Source of the DNA: DATFMH01 sp035267045
Lineage (GTDB): Bacteria > Bacteroidota > Rhodothermia > Balneolales > DATFMH01
Assembly (NCBI GenBank): GCA_035267045.1
Contig: DATFMH010000137.1
Location: 1-44,215, forward strand
DNA length: 44,215 nucleotides
Reading direction: 5' to 3'
Below, one piece after another: positions 25,545 to 35,209 of the stretch. The notes under the pieces were generated by a model that was given only the letters and a program-made list of their open reading frames with translations, did no database searches and had not been told where the DNA came from. A program made the position numbers and the translations under genes. The stretch's first letter is position 1. Each line of letters starts with the position of its first letter.

Positions 25545-27691
25545 GAATTAGATTCTGCTTTTAATCTTTTCGTCATTATAGTTTCAATAATTAGTAACCC
25601 TAATCCGATCCATATGAACCAATTCCATATTTCTGTACCGAATCCGGCTGCATCAATCTTCTGTTTAATCTCTTCTGTTGATAGTTTACTACTTTCAATT
25701 AACGAAACATTTTTAAAATGCTCACCTAATATTTTATCAAGGTTTTTATTATGTAACGTAGCAAAATCCGATTCCATTATGTTTTGATTTACTGCAATTA
25801 CATTTTTTTTCGTACCATCGCTTATTTCTGCCCATCCGGGCGACCACTCATCGGCTTTATAGGTAATATTCAGGCCTTGGGGCCCGGTTTTTACATCCGG
25901 CTTTATTTTCTCCCCATTTAGATGGATGACCACATTTTTATTTTCATAAGGCAAATTCCATTTAAATGTATTACCAAGCACAAATTTTGATAACCCGCCG
26001 GCTTCAGACGATGAAGCATACAATGCCACCCGGTAATTAATAGGAGCATAGAGGGCATTGGCAGGGAAATTGGACCATCCAGGATCTGTACCTATTGATG
26101 AGATTAGTACTTTGCCTTTACCGAATCCTGTTTCAGTCAGAATCGGATCGGAGATGTTTGATCTGAATATCACATCAGTGCCGGTCTTTGAAGATTCTTT
26201 ATACACCCAATAATAAAATAATTTGGGTAACTCTACTTTTATTGATTCACCCTTCTTTTTATTGAAAATATCGTTTAGTATAGGATGGCCTTCCACGAGG
26301 TTCTTAAATTTCGCGATTTCATTGAAAGAGCCGTATTCTCCTCTGATTCCAACAAATTTACCGGCGTTTAATGCTGAAAGCAGTTGATTATACGATTGAA
26401 TATCGCCCTTTTCTGATGGATAGAGAATCAAACCATGTCCATTTTGGACATAACTCTGCAATTCATTTAATAAATAACCAGGTATTGACAGCAGTCCATC
26501 CAAAATTATAGCATCGTATTGCTTCCAGGACTGTTTATTTAAATTATCGAGGGATACTTTTTTAACTGATATACGTCCGCTTGTCTCCTGAGCTGCCAAT
26601 AACGCAGATTCCAGATACGATTCTTTTTGGGCATATTCACCAGACTCCCGGGATGCTGCCACTAATAGAATCGATTTTTTAGCCGGGATCTTAACAGAAA
26701 AGTATCGTTTATTATCAAACTCATAAGGATCCCCTTCAAGAATTACCGCCCCCTTAATATAACCTTCATGATCAGCAGGTACATCAAATGTGAACTTTTT
26801 TGTTTGATGGGGTTCCAGTTGTACTTCGTACTGTCCTATCAGAGAACCATTTATTTTTAAGGATATAAATTGATTGACTACCGGTTCATCACTGAAATTT
26901 TCTACCTTAACAATTAAGGCAAATTGTTTCCCATAACTAATAATTTTATCCGGTATTGTGATATTTGTTAATCCTACATTTCCGGATGCATGTTCCCCAA
27001 TCTTAACAAAATGAAGCGTAACAGGAACGTCATTCTGTGCCGCCTCCGTCTTTGCCGGATTGAAATCTGTCAGTGTATTCTCAATCTGTTTTTTTTGTCC
27101 ATCCGACAGCCAATAAAATATAGTTCGTCTTTCCCTGTTTTTTTTACTTCTATCCAATAATTGTTTTAAGCGTGAACGGGTAAATTCCCCTTTATTTTGT
27201 ACTTTTAGATTATCAATGATGCTGCCAACTACACTTTTATTAACAACATTAGAATTGACCAATTCACCATTTGTATTAAAAATTAAAAACCGGTCATTGC
27301 TGTTGGCATCATCAGTAACTTGTTTAATAATCTGTTTAGCTTGATCAATATATGGTCCATTTTTATCAATTTGCGCCATGCTTGGACTGTTATCCACTAA
27401 AAAAGTGAACAAAACGGGCCCTTTGCCAGCAGCAAAACCAGGTACATTTTGGGGAGGCAAGAAAGGCCGGGCCAATCCAAGAGTCAAAAACAACAGGGCT
27501 AAAACGCGAGTGGCTAACAGAAGATATTCTTTTATCTTTATCTTCTTAATTGTGCTTTTTTGTAATTCTTCAAAAAAAGCAATGGTCGAAAATGACAGCT
27601 TCTCCGGTTTACGCAAATTAATGATGTGGATAATCACCGGTATAGCAATAGCTGCCATGCCAATTAATAAAAAGGGATTAAGAAAACTCAT
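25541..27691 (-). CDS. BatA-type membrane protein with von Willebrand factor A domain
   Basis: The 716-residue protein starts with the BatA double-transmembrane module (residues 1-78; FLNPFLLIGMAAIAIPVIIH, then KIKEYLLLATRVLALLFLTLG). A VWA domain with an intact MIDAS DNSPS (100-104) and LSDGQ follows, then a long extracytoplasmic region with a glutamine-amidotransferase-like stretch, and a C-terminal helix (about 690-710). Bat proteins usually cluster with a MoxR ATPase and a DUF58 protein in Bacteroidota; none is here, so this is a stand-alone member. It is coupled to the PH-like gene and divergent from the propeller lipoprotein. Confidence 0.88.
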   Translation of the reverse strand: MSFLNPFLLIGMAAIAIPVIIHIINLRKPEKLSFSTIAFFEELQKSTIKKIKIKEYLLLATRVLALLFLTLGLARPFLPPQNVPGFAAGKGPVLFTFLVDNSPSMAQIDKNGPYIDQAKQIIKQVTDDANSNDRFLIFNTNGELVNSNVVNKSVVGSIIDNLKVQNKGEFTRSRLKQLLDRSKKNRERRTIFYWLSDGQKKQIENTLTDFNPAKTEAAQNDVPVTLHFVKIGEHASGNVGLTNITIPDKIISYGKQFALIVKVENFSDEPVVNQFISLKINGSLIGQYEVQLEPHQTKKFTFDVPADHEGYIKGAVILEGDPYEFDNKRYFSVKIPAKKSILLVAASRESGEYAQKESYLESALLAAQETSGRISVKKVSLDNLNKQSWKQYDAIILDGLLSIPGYLLNELQSYVQNGHGLILYPSEKGDIQSYNQLLSALNAGKFVGIRGEYGSFNEIAKFKNLVEGHPILNDIFNKKKGESIKVELPKLFYYWVYKESSKTGTDVIFRSNISDPILTETGFGKGKVLISSIGTDPGWSNFPANALYAPINYRVALYASSSEAGGLSKFVLGNTFKWNLPYENKNVVIHLNGEKIKPDVKTGPQGLNITYKADEWSPGWAEISDGTKKNVIAVNQNIMESDFATLHNKNLDKILGEHFKNVSLIESSKLSTEEIKQKIDAAGFGTEIWNWFIWIGLGLLIIETIMTKRLKAESNS

Positions 27692-27786
27692 TTAATAAAA
27701 TAATATTACATTGGAACCGGTTATTATTTATTCGAATATTTCTTGCCGGACAACAAAAAAATTGTTCATTTTCGAAAAGTATATCT

Positions 27787-30531
27787 ATGACTCTCTTAAA
27801 GCTATTTATGGAATCAACTAAAAATAAAGTATTAAAGAAAGTATTAAAGGTCCCTTCTTTAAATTTTTCTCTATTACTTATTGCTTTTGCTCTTATTTTT
27901 GCATCCTGCAAACGATCCATACCCAATAAACCCTGGATATCAGCAGTGCCCTACAATGCACCGGCTGTTGTTGTGCCTAAAAATAATACAACACTTACAC
28001 AGGCACTTAAATCGGAATATATGCCATTTTTCGATGATTTAAGTTCTTCGGCTATCCCCATTGTAAAAAAAATATTTAACGATAGTACACTTTCTCCCGA
28101 GCTTAAAGGGATGGTTCTTTATCCCAATTCTTCCACATCATGGCAACCTGTATGGATAGTTAGAACGAAACAGGGAAATCTGACAGCTTTAAGTGAAAAC
28201 TTCTATCGAAATTTTACCGAGAATCATTATCGATCCGATGGTATCATTATTAACAAACTTCATGTTGATAACCGAATAATTTATGTAAGTCAAATAAAAA
28301 ATTGGGGATTCATATCAGAAAACAGTTATGGCATTGAACAAGCCATCCGCTCTTACCTGGGAAAAACTAAATCGATTGCTATTAAGGAAGCTGACATTCG
28401 AGCCGGGACACTAATTTTGAACGGAGGCTACCTGGATCAATGGTTGAATCAGGAAAGTGCGGTCAGGTATAGACCATACCTTTTGAATGCCTTCAAAGGG
28501 CTTGCACCGGCCGATCTGAATGTTTATCAGACAGGAAGCGGTAATACAAAGAATCTGCATATTAACGGTGAAATACCCTTAGACTCTGTTAAACATTCAG
28601 CTCTCACGCAATCGATATCATCACTTAACGATAAACCAACGCTCGATCAATACATTCCATCTGATGCAGCAGCATTTGCATTATTACGGTTACCGGCTAA
28701 GGCAGATATATCTGACTCGATGAAAGTGGATACCAAAGCTGATTCGTTATTAAGAAATGATAATGCCCTGATTCAATCAATCGCTAAAACCATTAACCCA
28801 GAGTTCTCATTTGTTGCGTTCGATCCAAGTGGTTATCTGAATATCGGAGAAAATCTCTTTATAAGGAAACTGGAACAACCTGCAAAACTTCAAAAATATC
28901 TTAGTGAGTTGGTGAATAAAGAGATTATTAGCAGACAGGGAGATGGATATTATGTACGAAGTACCATTTTAGCTCATCTGATCGGGTCACCATTATGTAC
29001 CTACAAGACTTTTTATCTGGGAATAACCGGACATGCAGCAATTTTATCACCACGAATGGGACTGACAAACAGAATTATTACCGATCGGTCTCATAACAGG
29101 GTATTATACTATACGGATATCTATGGTAAAATCCGGAATAATATTCCCACCAAATTCAGTGCTCTTTTTTATGCAAAAAACAACCGGTTATATCGATATT
29201 TGAAATATTACCTGGATCAGGAAAATAATGTACCGGCCATTACCTCAAAATTTGATGTTTTATCAGCAACGTTACAGCGTGATCCATCCGGTAAAAAGTT
29301 GAAATTTAACTTACAGACATACACCACGAAACAATCGAACCGGCCATATATTGAAAAATGGATATTCCCTATGGATGGTGGACACTTAACAGGTAAACCC
29401 ATCCTGGCTGATATGGGGGGAAGTAACCACAATGAGATTATTGTTACAACCGATAAGGGCAATATCTATTCCCTTGCATCAGACGGAACAGTAATAATGC
29501 ATACCCATACTATCGGGGATACACCTATTGGTTCACCCATTGTATATGACTGGTACGGGAATAATCAAAGGGCTATCATGGTAGCGGCAGGTAATAAAAT
29601 CTATGCGTGGAATCAAAATGGTGACCTGTTACCAAAGTTCCCTTTAAAATTAGATGAAACAATAACTGCGCCAATTACCATTGCAGATGTTACCCATGAT
29701 GGTCTGCCGGAAATCATCGTTGCAACCGCTGACCGTAAACTTCACGTATTAAATGGGAGAGGAAGGGATATAAGCGGCTGGCCGATTAGTACAAACACTG
29801 TCATAAAAAAACAGCCCATCTTTAAAGAACTTGACGGTATATCTTCTATCTGGGCAGTGGCTGAAAATAGCTTATTTGCCTGGAATAGAAATGGAGCTCT
29901 GCGAAAAGGATTCCCAATCTTTTCAAATGCGAGTTTCACAACCCGGCCTGTTTTCTTCAATAATAATGTACTTCTCGGATCGGCCGATGGCCATCTTTAT
30001 ACCATTGGGAAACAGCGCATGTTATCGGACAGTATGAACGTTTACAGACACACAACTTACGACAGTCTGGGTAATGGCTTAAAAATGGGGGCTCTCTATG
30101 TTTCAAATACAGCCATTAACGGCGCACCCTCGGTGCAAGATGTGCCGATACGCATTGATTCATCAACGGTTAAAAAAGAAAACGCTATTTTACTACAGAG
30201 TAATAATGGGGCCATATTCCTGTATAATACAAAAGGGAAACTTCGTTTTACTCAAAATATGGGTCAACCGAGTGCAACTGATTCCTCACCTTTTGTAACT
30301 GATTTGAGAGGTAATAACAATCAAGATATCGTATCTTTGGCGAACTATGGCCGTCTTTATGCCTGGAACATCCTCAGTGGTGAGCGAATGTACAACTTAC
30401 CTACTTCTGCTATGCAATATCCTATCGTTACGGACCTTGATGGTAACGGTGAAATGGAACTGATTGCACAAACACAAGAAGGATTACAATGCTGGACACT
30501 ATCTAATAAACCCGCGACAGCAACAAAATAA
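27787..30531 (+). CDS. Large lipoprotein with unknown N-terminal half and C-terminal FG-GAP/PQQ-like propeller
   Basis: The 914-residue protein has a lipoprotein-type signal (FSLLLIAFALIFASC). The ATG at 27811 is an equally good start. Residues of roughly 40-510 are unrecognised, with alternating strand and helix that vaguely recalls DUF3352-type proteins. From about 520 to the end at least five propeller blades can be seen, e.g. GNIYSLASDGT, ADVTHDGLPEIIVATADRK and DLDGNGEMELI, with Asp-rich calcium-type loops. It is probably surface- or periplasm-facing. It starts 95 bp from the divergent VWA gene, suggesting shared control. Confidence 0.8.
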   Translation: MTLLKLFMESTKNKVLKKVLKVPSLNFSLLLIAFALIFASCKRSIPNKPWISAVPYNAPAVVVPKNNTTLTQALKSEYMPFFDDLSSSAIPIVKKIFNDSTLSPELKGMVLYPNSSTSWQPVWIVRTKQGNLTALSENFYRNFTENHYRSDGIIINKLHVDNRIIYVSQIKNWGFISENSYGIEQAIRSYLGKTKSIAIKEADIRAGTLILNGGYLDQWLNQESAVRYRPYLLNAFKGLAPADLNVYQTGSGNTKNLHINGEIPLDSVKHSALTQSISSLNDKPTLDQYIPSDAAAFALLRLPAKADISDSMKVDTKADSLLRNDNALIQSIAKTINPEFSFVAFDPSGYLNIGENLFIRKLEQPAKLQKYLSELVNKEIISRQGDGYYVRSTILAHLIGSPLCTYKTFYLGITGHAAILSPRMGLTNRIITDRSHNRVLYYTDIYGKIRNNIPTKFSALFYAKNNRLYRYLKYYLDQENNVPAITSKFDVLSATLQRDPSGKKLKFNLQTYTTKQSNRPYIEKWIFPMDGGHLTGKPILADMGGSNHNEIIVTTDKGNIYSLASDGTVIMHTHTIGDTPIGSPIVYDWYGNNQRAIMVAAGNKIYAWNQNGDLLPKFPLKLDETITAPITIADVTHDGLPEIIVATADRKLHVLNGRGRDISGWPISTNTVIKKQPIFKELDGISSIWAVAENSLFAWNRNGALRKGFPIFSNASFTTRPVFFNNNVLLGSADGHLYTIGKQRMLSDSMNVYRHTTYDSLGNGLKMGALYVSNTAINGAPSVQDVPIRIDSSTVKKENAILLQSNNGAIFLYNTKGKLRFTQNMGQPSATDSSPFVTDLRGNNNQDIVSLANYGRLYAWNILSGERMYNLPTSAMQYPIVTDLDGNGEMELIAQTQEGLQCWTLSNKPATATK

Positions 30532-30559
30532 GATCGGCTGCATTCGAGATAGTACACAC

Positions 30560-30601
30560 TTTGTTCCAAATTGATCAAACATGTATTAGATTTGGTACAA
30601 A
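30560..30601. repeat. Long inverted repeat between convergent genes
   Basis: TTTGTTCCAAAT (30560-30571) and ATTTGGTACAAA (30590-30601) are complementary at 11 of 12 positions around an 18-nt spacer. Neither flank has a T run, so it is not a standard intrinsic terminator, although the position between convergent stops suits a bidirectional transcription end. Confidence 0.5.
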
Positions 30602-30608
30602 CTGTTCA

Positions 30609-31508
30609 TCATTCAACGATATCGATAAGTGACGGCAGGACTTTTTTATATTTAAACTGGAATCCGTGGTCCAGTAATTTTTTCGGAATCACACGCAAAC
30701 TTGCAGTTACGGGTTTTGCTGCATCACCTAAAGCCAGTTTAAGGGCAAATTCAGGTACTGAAAACAAACTTGGTCTGTTCAACGCGGTTCCCAAAGCTTT
30801 GGCAAATTTATTCATCGTTACCGGATTGGGAGAACTAACATTAAAAGCACCTTTAAAATCGTCATTTGTCAAAACGTAATGAAAGCTCCGGCATAAATCT
30901 TCAATATGAATCCATGGGAAATATTGCTGGCCATTGCCCAAAGCTCCACCCACAAAATACCTAAATGGCGTTAACATTTGTTGTAACGCACCGCCGTCTT
31001 TTGCCAGTGGTATACCGATACGGGGAATTACAACTCTAACTCCCGATTTCCCGGCCTTCAAAGCCTCACCTTCCCAATCTTTACATAATAATGCTAAAAA
31101 ATCATCCCCCGCCGGTGATTCTTCCGTTACCATTTCATCACCTCTATCACCATAATAACCTACAGCAGAGGCCGAAAGGAGTACCTTAGGTTTATTTTGT
31201 GCTTTCTTGATACCCTCAATAATCGCAGTCGTAACATTAATCCGGCTATTTCTGATATCCCTTTTTACTTCACTAGTCCACCGCTGATCAAACAAATTTT
31301 TGCCGGCCAGGTTAATGATCGCATCTGCTTCAGAAATAATATTGGACAGATCCGATTGCCAGGCGACAAAATGACGGTTATTCGATTCAAATTTTCTATA
31401 ATTCTCAGGTGATCGACTAATAATTGTCAGCTCATGATTATGCTTTATCAAGAAATCTGACAAATGAGATCCAAGAAATCCTGTACCCCCTGTAAGTAAG
31501 ATTTTCAT
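30609..31508 (-). CDS. TIGR01777-family NAD(P)-dependent epimerase
   Basis: The 299-residue extended-SDR protein opens with LLTGGTGFLGSHLSDFL, the nucleotide-binding GxxGxxG. It has NLAGKNLFDQRWT, the SASAVGYYGDRGDE segment with the family's Y-G-D-R-G motif, and the C-terminal domain (DDFKGAFNVSSPNPV, then the RVIPKKLLDHGFQFKY ending). Members are often annotated as sugar epimerases or as SulA/YfcH-like; the substrate is unknown. Confidence 0.92.
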   Translation of the reverse strand: MKILLTGGTGFLGSHLSDFLIKHNHELTIISRSPENYRKFESNNRHFVAWQSDLSNIISEADAIINLAGKNLFDQRWTSEVKRDIRNSRINVTTAIIEGIKKAQNKPKVLLSASAVGYYGDRGDEMVTEESPAGDDFLALLCKDWEGEALKAGKSGVRVVIPRIGIPLAKDGGALQQMLTPFRYFVGGALGNGQQYFPWIHIEDLCRSFHYVLTNDDFKGAFNVSSPNPVTMNKFAKALGTALNRPSLFSVPEFALKLALGDAAKPVTASLRVIPKKLLDHGFQFKYKKVLPSLIDIVE

Positions 31509-31530
31509 ACCGGATTAATTATATGATAAA

Positions 31531-32583
31531 TTACACTTCTTGTGACAACAATGAAGTACTTACCATTTTAACACCTAAACCAGGCATATCATTTACTTTC
31601 ACCCTATAATTTTCATCCAATTTGAAACCCTCAAATGGATTATCGGCTAACAGCATGGGTCCATCAATATCGGCATAATCAGCCCAAAGACTAAGAATAG
31701 CAGCCGCGGTATTTGCCATACCCGATTCCAACATACAACCGATCATTATTTTCAATCCATATTTTCGTGCCTGGCCAATAAGCTGCAACGCTTTTCGCAT
31801 ACTGCCTACTTTCATCAGTTTGATGTTAATACCATCGTAAGCCGCGGCAATATCATCCAGTTTTTCTTTCCCTGTAAACCCCTCATCAGCCATAAAAGGA
31901 ATTTTCGATATGGTTCTCAATTCTGAAATATCATCTATCTTAGATGCGGGCATTGGTTGTTCTATCATACCGATATTTTTATCCTTTAAAAACTCAATCA
32001 TCCCTTTAGCCTGATCAAAAGATTTCCACCCTTCATTGGCATCCACCCACAATTGTTTATCGGTTACAGACCGGATTTTGTTTATAATCTCCCTGTCATA
32101 ATCTGTTCCGAGTTTTATTTTATAGATGGGATATTGTTCGAATTCCCGGATTTTTCCCTCAATCATTTCCATTTCGGAAATGCCAATCGTAACTGAACTC
32201 TGCGGTCCGGTGTTTGAGGGAGCATTCCACAATTTGTATAATGGAAGATTCAGTTTCTTCCCGATCCAATCCTGGAATGCCATTTCAAGACCCGCTTTGG
32301 CTGCAAACTCTCCCGGTTCTATTTTATTTAAATAATCAAGAATAACCTGGATATCGTAGGGGTTGGATATCCGGGACAATTCAAGTTTTTGAAGAAAATT
32401 AATTACTGATTCGGGAGTCTCGTTATATCGGTGATTTGGAGCTGCTTCCCCCCAGCCTTCGATATCATCAGCTTTAAGCTTTATAATTACATTTTTAGCA
32501 AAATTCCGTGATCCTCTTGAAATTGTAAAGGTATGCCTGAGTGGAAGGTCTATTTGTTTGAATGATAATTCAAAATGAGACAT
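31531..32583 (-). CDS. Dipeptide epimerase (enolase superfamily)
   Basis: The protein has 350 residues from ATG 32583; a TTG 18 bp upstream is open but poorer. Enolase-superfamily residues are visible: the catalytic KIKLG lysines, metal ligands in DANEGW, IEQP and ADEG, and the opposing catalytic lysine in INIKLMKVG. GCMLESGMANTAA follows. This matches L-Ala-D/L-Glu epimerases, which recycle peptidoglycan peptides, though dipeptide specificity varies in the family. Its start overlaps the end of cdsA by 14 bp. Confidence 0.9.
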   Translation of the reverse strand: MSHFELSFKQIDLPLRHTFTISRGSRNFAKNVIIKLKADDIEGWGEAAPNHRYNETPESVINFLQKLELSRISNPYDIQVILDYLNKIEPGEFAAKAGLEMAFQDWIGKKLNLPLYKLWNAPSNTGPQSSVTIGISEMEMIEGKIREFEQYPIYKIKLGTDYDREIINKIRSVTDKQLWVDANEGWKSFDQAKGMIEFLKDKNIGMIEQPMPASKIDDISELRTISKIPFMADEGFTGKEKLDDIAAAYDGINIKLMKVGSMRKALQLIGQARKYGLKIMIGCMLESGMANTAAAILSLWADYADIDGPMLLADNPFEGFKLDENYRVKVNDMPGLGVKMVSTSLLSQEV

Positions 32584-33394
32584 GAAATATTTCTTGTGCA
32601 ATTGTTAATAATATAAAACTCGACAGAGCAGCCATTAATAAAGCATCGAAACGGTCAAATACTCCCCCGTGACCGGGAATTATATCACTTGAATCCTTTA
32701 TATTGACAAACCGTTTTAATTTGCTTTCCGCCAAATCACCTGCCGGCCCAAAAATGCTGACCACCAGAATCATTGACAGGCTCATGATTATATGAATGGG
32801 ATAGGAAGGACCAAACGCGAACCGGACTAGAATCAATCCAACTCCGGCACCAATAAATCCCGATACAAATCCTTCCCATGTTTTTTGGGGACTAATGTGA
32901 GGTGCCAGAAGATGCTTTCCAAAAGTACGTCCGCCGAAATATGCGAACACATCATTACCCCATACCATAAGAACGAGTGACAGGCATAATGCAAATCCTT
33001 GCGTATCGGTTCCGAAATCATTACGAATATATAAAAAGCCGGCTAGTGACAGGGGGGCATATAAACTACAAAACAGTGTACCAAAAATCCGTTTAACACT
33101 GTCCGGTTTATGATTAAGGGTTTCAACCAACATTAAAATCAGAAGTAACACAAATCCCCATATAGAGGCAGCCGGTAGGGTTGGATAAAGAATAATCCAT
33201 ATACCGGTCAAATAACTCAGCCACATATTGGGAGCCAAACCGGCATGATCGGCTATACCTCCCATCTCATACTGGATTAACAGGCCTATTATAAGGATGG
33301 TTATCCTGAAATACCAGCCACCAAGCCATAACAAAGCAAGAAACAGGGGACCTGCAATAACTGCGAAGGCAATCCTTTTTGAAAGTTCCGTCAC
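32570..33394 (-). CDS. cdsA: Phosphatidate cytidylyltransferase (CDP-diglyceride synthase)
   Basis: The 274-residue membrane enzyme makes CDP-diacylglycerol for phospholipid synthesis. It has about eight hydrophobic helices. The family signature S-x-L-K-R-x4-K-D-x-S-x2-I-P-x-H-G-G-V-x-D-R-x-D is fully present near residues 222-249. The start is GTG at 33394. It lies 25 bp after the DUF2007 gene and overlaps the epimerase gene. Confidence 0.96.
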   Translation of the reverse strand: MTELSKRIAFAVIAGPLFLALLWLGGWYFRITILIIGLLIQYEMGGIADHAGLAPNMWLSYLTGIWIILYPTLPAASIWGFVLLLILMLVETLNHKPDSVKRIFGTLFCSLYAPLSLAGFLYIRNDFGTDTQGFALCLSLVLMVWGNDVFAYFGGRTFGKHLLAPHISPQKTWEGFVSGFIGAGVGLILVRFAFGPSYPIHIIMSLSMILVVSIFGPAGDLAESKLKRFVNIKDSSDIIPGHGGVFDRFDALLMAALSSFILLTIAQEIFHVSF

Positions 33395-33419
33395 TATATG
33401 CGGTTATTAACTGAAATGA

Positions 33420-33692
33420 TTATTCGTTTTCCTCGTCATCCACAGATTCGGCATTTTGCCATTCTTCAAGAGCTTTCTTTGCATCTTCAACATAATCGTT
33501 AGGCACGTACACATAAATGAGTGCCATATCACCTACATTAACTTCAAAGGATGAATCTCTCTTAGATAAAATACTTACTTCGATATCCCTGCTTTCGAGA
33601 TAACTCTTAGCTAACTGAGCGTCATATTCTTTACTTGTTTCATAGACACATTCCCAGTCTTCAATATTATTCGGTTTAGGCGTACTAAACAT
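33420..33692 (-). CDS. DUF2007 small protein
   Basis: The protein has 90 residues when started at ATG 33692, where AAGGAGA lies 6 nt upstream. An ATG 15 bp further upstream would place this ribosome binding site inside the gene and is rejected. The DUF2007 fold is visible: WECVYETSKEYDAQLAKSYL, an alpha/beta unit, then VNVGDMALIYVYVPNDYVED. The acidic C-terminus ends DDEENE. The family is of unknown function, sometimes called putative signal-transducing protein. It overlaps the CPBP stop by 8 bp. Confidence 0.85.
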   Translation of the reverse strand: MFSTPKPNNIEDWECVYETSKEYDAQLAKSYLESRDIEVSILSKRDSSFEVNVGDMALIYVYVPNDYVEDAKKALEEWQNAESVDDEENE

Positions 33693-34629
33693 GTTGGTCT
33701 CCTTCAATACATTTATTTGACTCTTTTATAAAAAGATAAAACAAAAAACCTGAAACTAAGAATCCCAAGACTATATAAATAACTGGTGGCAGGGAATCAG
33801 CGTTCGTATTTGAAAATGCATAATCAGGAAATTTATATGCTATTAAAACACTGGTTGCATTATTAACAAAATGAGCAGCCATCGCCGGCAGGATACTACC
33901 TGATTTCCAGGCTAAAATGGCTAATAAAATACCAAGAAATGCTAATGGAATCAGCTGCGTAAAACGCACATGGTACAATCCGAAAACGATACCTGATATC
34001 AATACGGCTGCCGTAACGCCCCATTTCCTTTTCAGTGTATTGAGGACAAATCCGCGATACAATACTTCCTCACAAAAGGCAGGTACTAAAGCAACATTAA
34101 ATAATGTCCAGTAAACCTGCTTATTTCCAGATAAAAAATCCTGCAAGATTTTATCCTGCATATCTTCGAAGTGAAGATAACTTTCAGGAAAAGGGATCTG
34201 CATATTAATCCACGATAATAACCAGATAACAGGTTGTATAGCCAGAACCAAGAATACCGTTAAGACGATCATCCGGCCAATATCATCATTATAACGGAAT
34301 CCCAGGAATGAAAATACTTTGCCTTTTGGTGCAGCCAATCGAGTTACAAGCAATGTTCCCAATCCCAGAAATACAATTTGACCGGTCGTGTTTCCAATAA
34401 AGATATAACCAAGATATTTTTTAAGATTCGACGACTGTGCCAGGTCCATTATATGGCCTGTTTTATAATAAATAAGGACAAGAGAAATTACGGATCCTAC
34501 AACCTGGAAAAGTATAAAAGCAATTATAATCCAGCCGAATACTACCAACCAGGCAGGAAATCCATTTCGCTCCATCCATGAAAGATGTTTACTATCAGTG
34601 GAACCGGTAATATTATCTGTTTCTGTCAT
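33685..34629 (-). CDS. CPBP-family intramembrane glutamic endopeptidase
   Basis: The 314-residue polytopic membrane protein has the Abi/CPBP motifs in order: CEEVLYRGFVL (motif 1, EExxxR), FGLYHVRF (motif 2 His) and HFVNNATS (motif 3 HxxxN). The family includes Rce1-type CAAX proteases and bacteriocin-immunity proteins; the bacterial substrates are mostly unknown. About eight membrane helices are predicted by eye. It is the first gene of a short run with DUF2007 and cdsA. Confidence 0.9.
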   Translation of the reverse strand: MTETDNITGSTDSKHLSWMERNGFPAWLVVFGWIIIAFILFQVVGSVISLVLIYYKTGHIMDLAQSSNLKKYLGYIFIGNTTGQIVFLGLGTLLVTRLAAPKGKVFSFLGFRYNDDIGRMIVLTVFLVLAIQPVIWLLSWINMQIPFPESYLHFEDMQDKILQDFLSGNKQVYWTLFNVALVPAFCEEVLYRGFVLNTLKRKWGVTAAVLISGIVFGLYHVRFTQLIPLAFLGILLAILAWKSGSILPAMAAHFVNNATSVLIAYKFPDYAFSNTNADSLPPVIYIVLGFLVSGFLFYLFIKESNKCIEGDQHV

Positions 34630-34651
34630 TTATTTATTTATTTATAAACTT

Positions 34652-35209
34652 TTATTCTACTATAGCTGCTTCGTCGCCCTTAAAAATTTTTGCACCTATA
34701 ATACCTGTTATCAAATTTAATATCCCAAGGCCGATAGTAGTAAATAACGCTCCGAGAACTTGAAACATCCCCCCCCTGTTATGCATCATATCTGCCATTT
34801 TTTGTTGTTGTTCGGCAGTCATATTTCCTTTAGAATTCATAATGGCTATCTGAACATCCATTAGACGGCTTGTATAGTTTGGATCTATGTATTCCCATAA
34901 ATGTACTAATACAAAACTGATGACACCTATCAGTAGACCGGTAATGATCCCTATCACAGCTCCACGGCCCATTTGAATGGTTACTTCATATTCATTTACA
35001 TGATGCCAGACTGCCAGCATACCACCAAAACCTGCGAATAAGCAAACAACCGTACCGATAATAGACGACGGACTCATGGCCACACTTGCCGGTTGATGAT
35101 TTATAACATAATATCCGGTCCCAATTGTCAGTGCAAAATAAACAACACCAAATATCAAACTTGCCAGGATAACTGATGACCAATAACTATTTTGATCTAC
35201 CGGTTCCAT
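34652..35209 (-). CDS. DUF4199 membrane protein
   Basis: The 185-residue protein has four hydrophobic helices (about residues 12-35, 48-66, 82-104 and 150-175). The third loop carries YIDPNYTSRLMDVQI and a Met/Gln-rich MTAEQQQKMADMM, as is typical of DUF4199 proteins of Bacteroidota and relatives. The function is unknown. Its start overlaps the DUF2085 end by 13 bp, so they are translationally coupled. Confidence 0.88.
   Translation of the reverse strand: MEPVDQNSYWSSVILASLIFGVVYFALTIGTGYYVINHQPASVAMSPSSIIGTVVCLFAGFGGMLAVWHHVNEYEVTIQMGRGAVIGIITGLLIGVISFVLVHLWEYIDPNYTSRLMDVQIAIMNSKGNMTAEQQQKMADMMHNRGGMFQVLGALFTTIGLGILNLITGIIGAKIFKGDEAAIVE

Noticed and set aside
27678..27926. Minus-strand frame spanning the gap between the VWA gene and the divergent lipoprotein
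   Set aside because: It overlaps the signal peptide of the lipoprotein and has no recognisable features.
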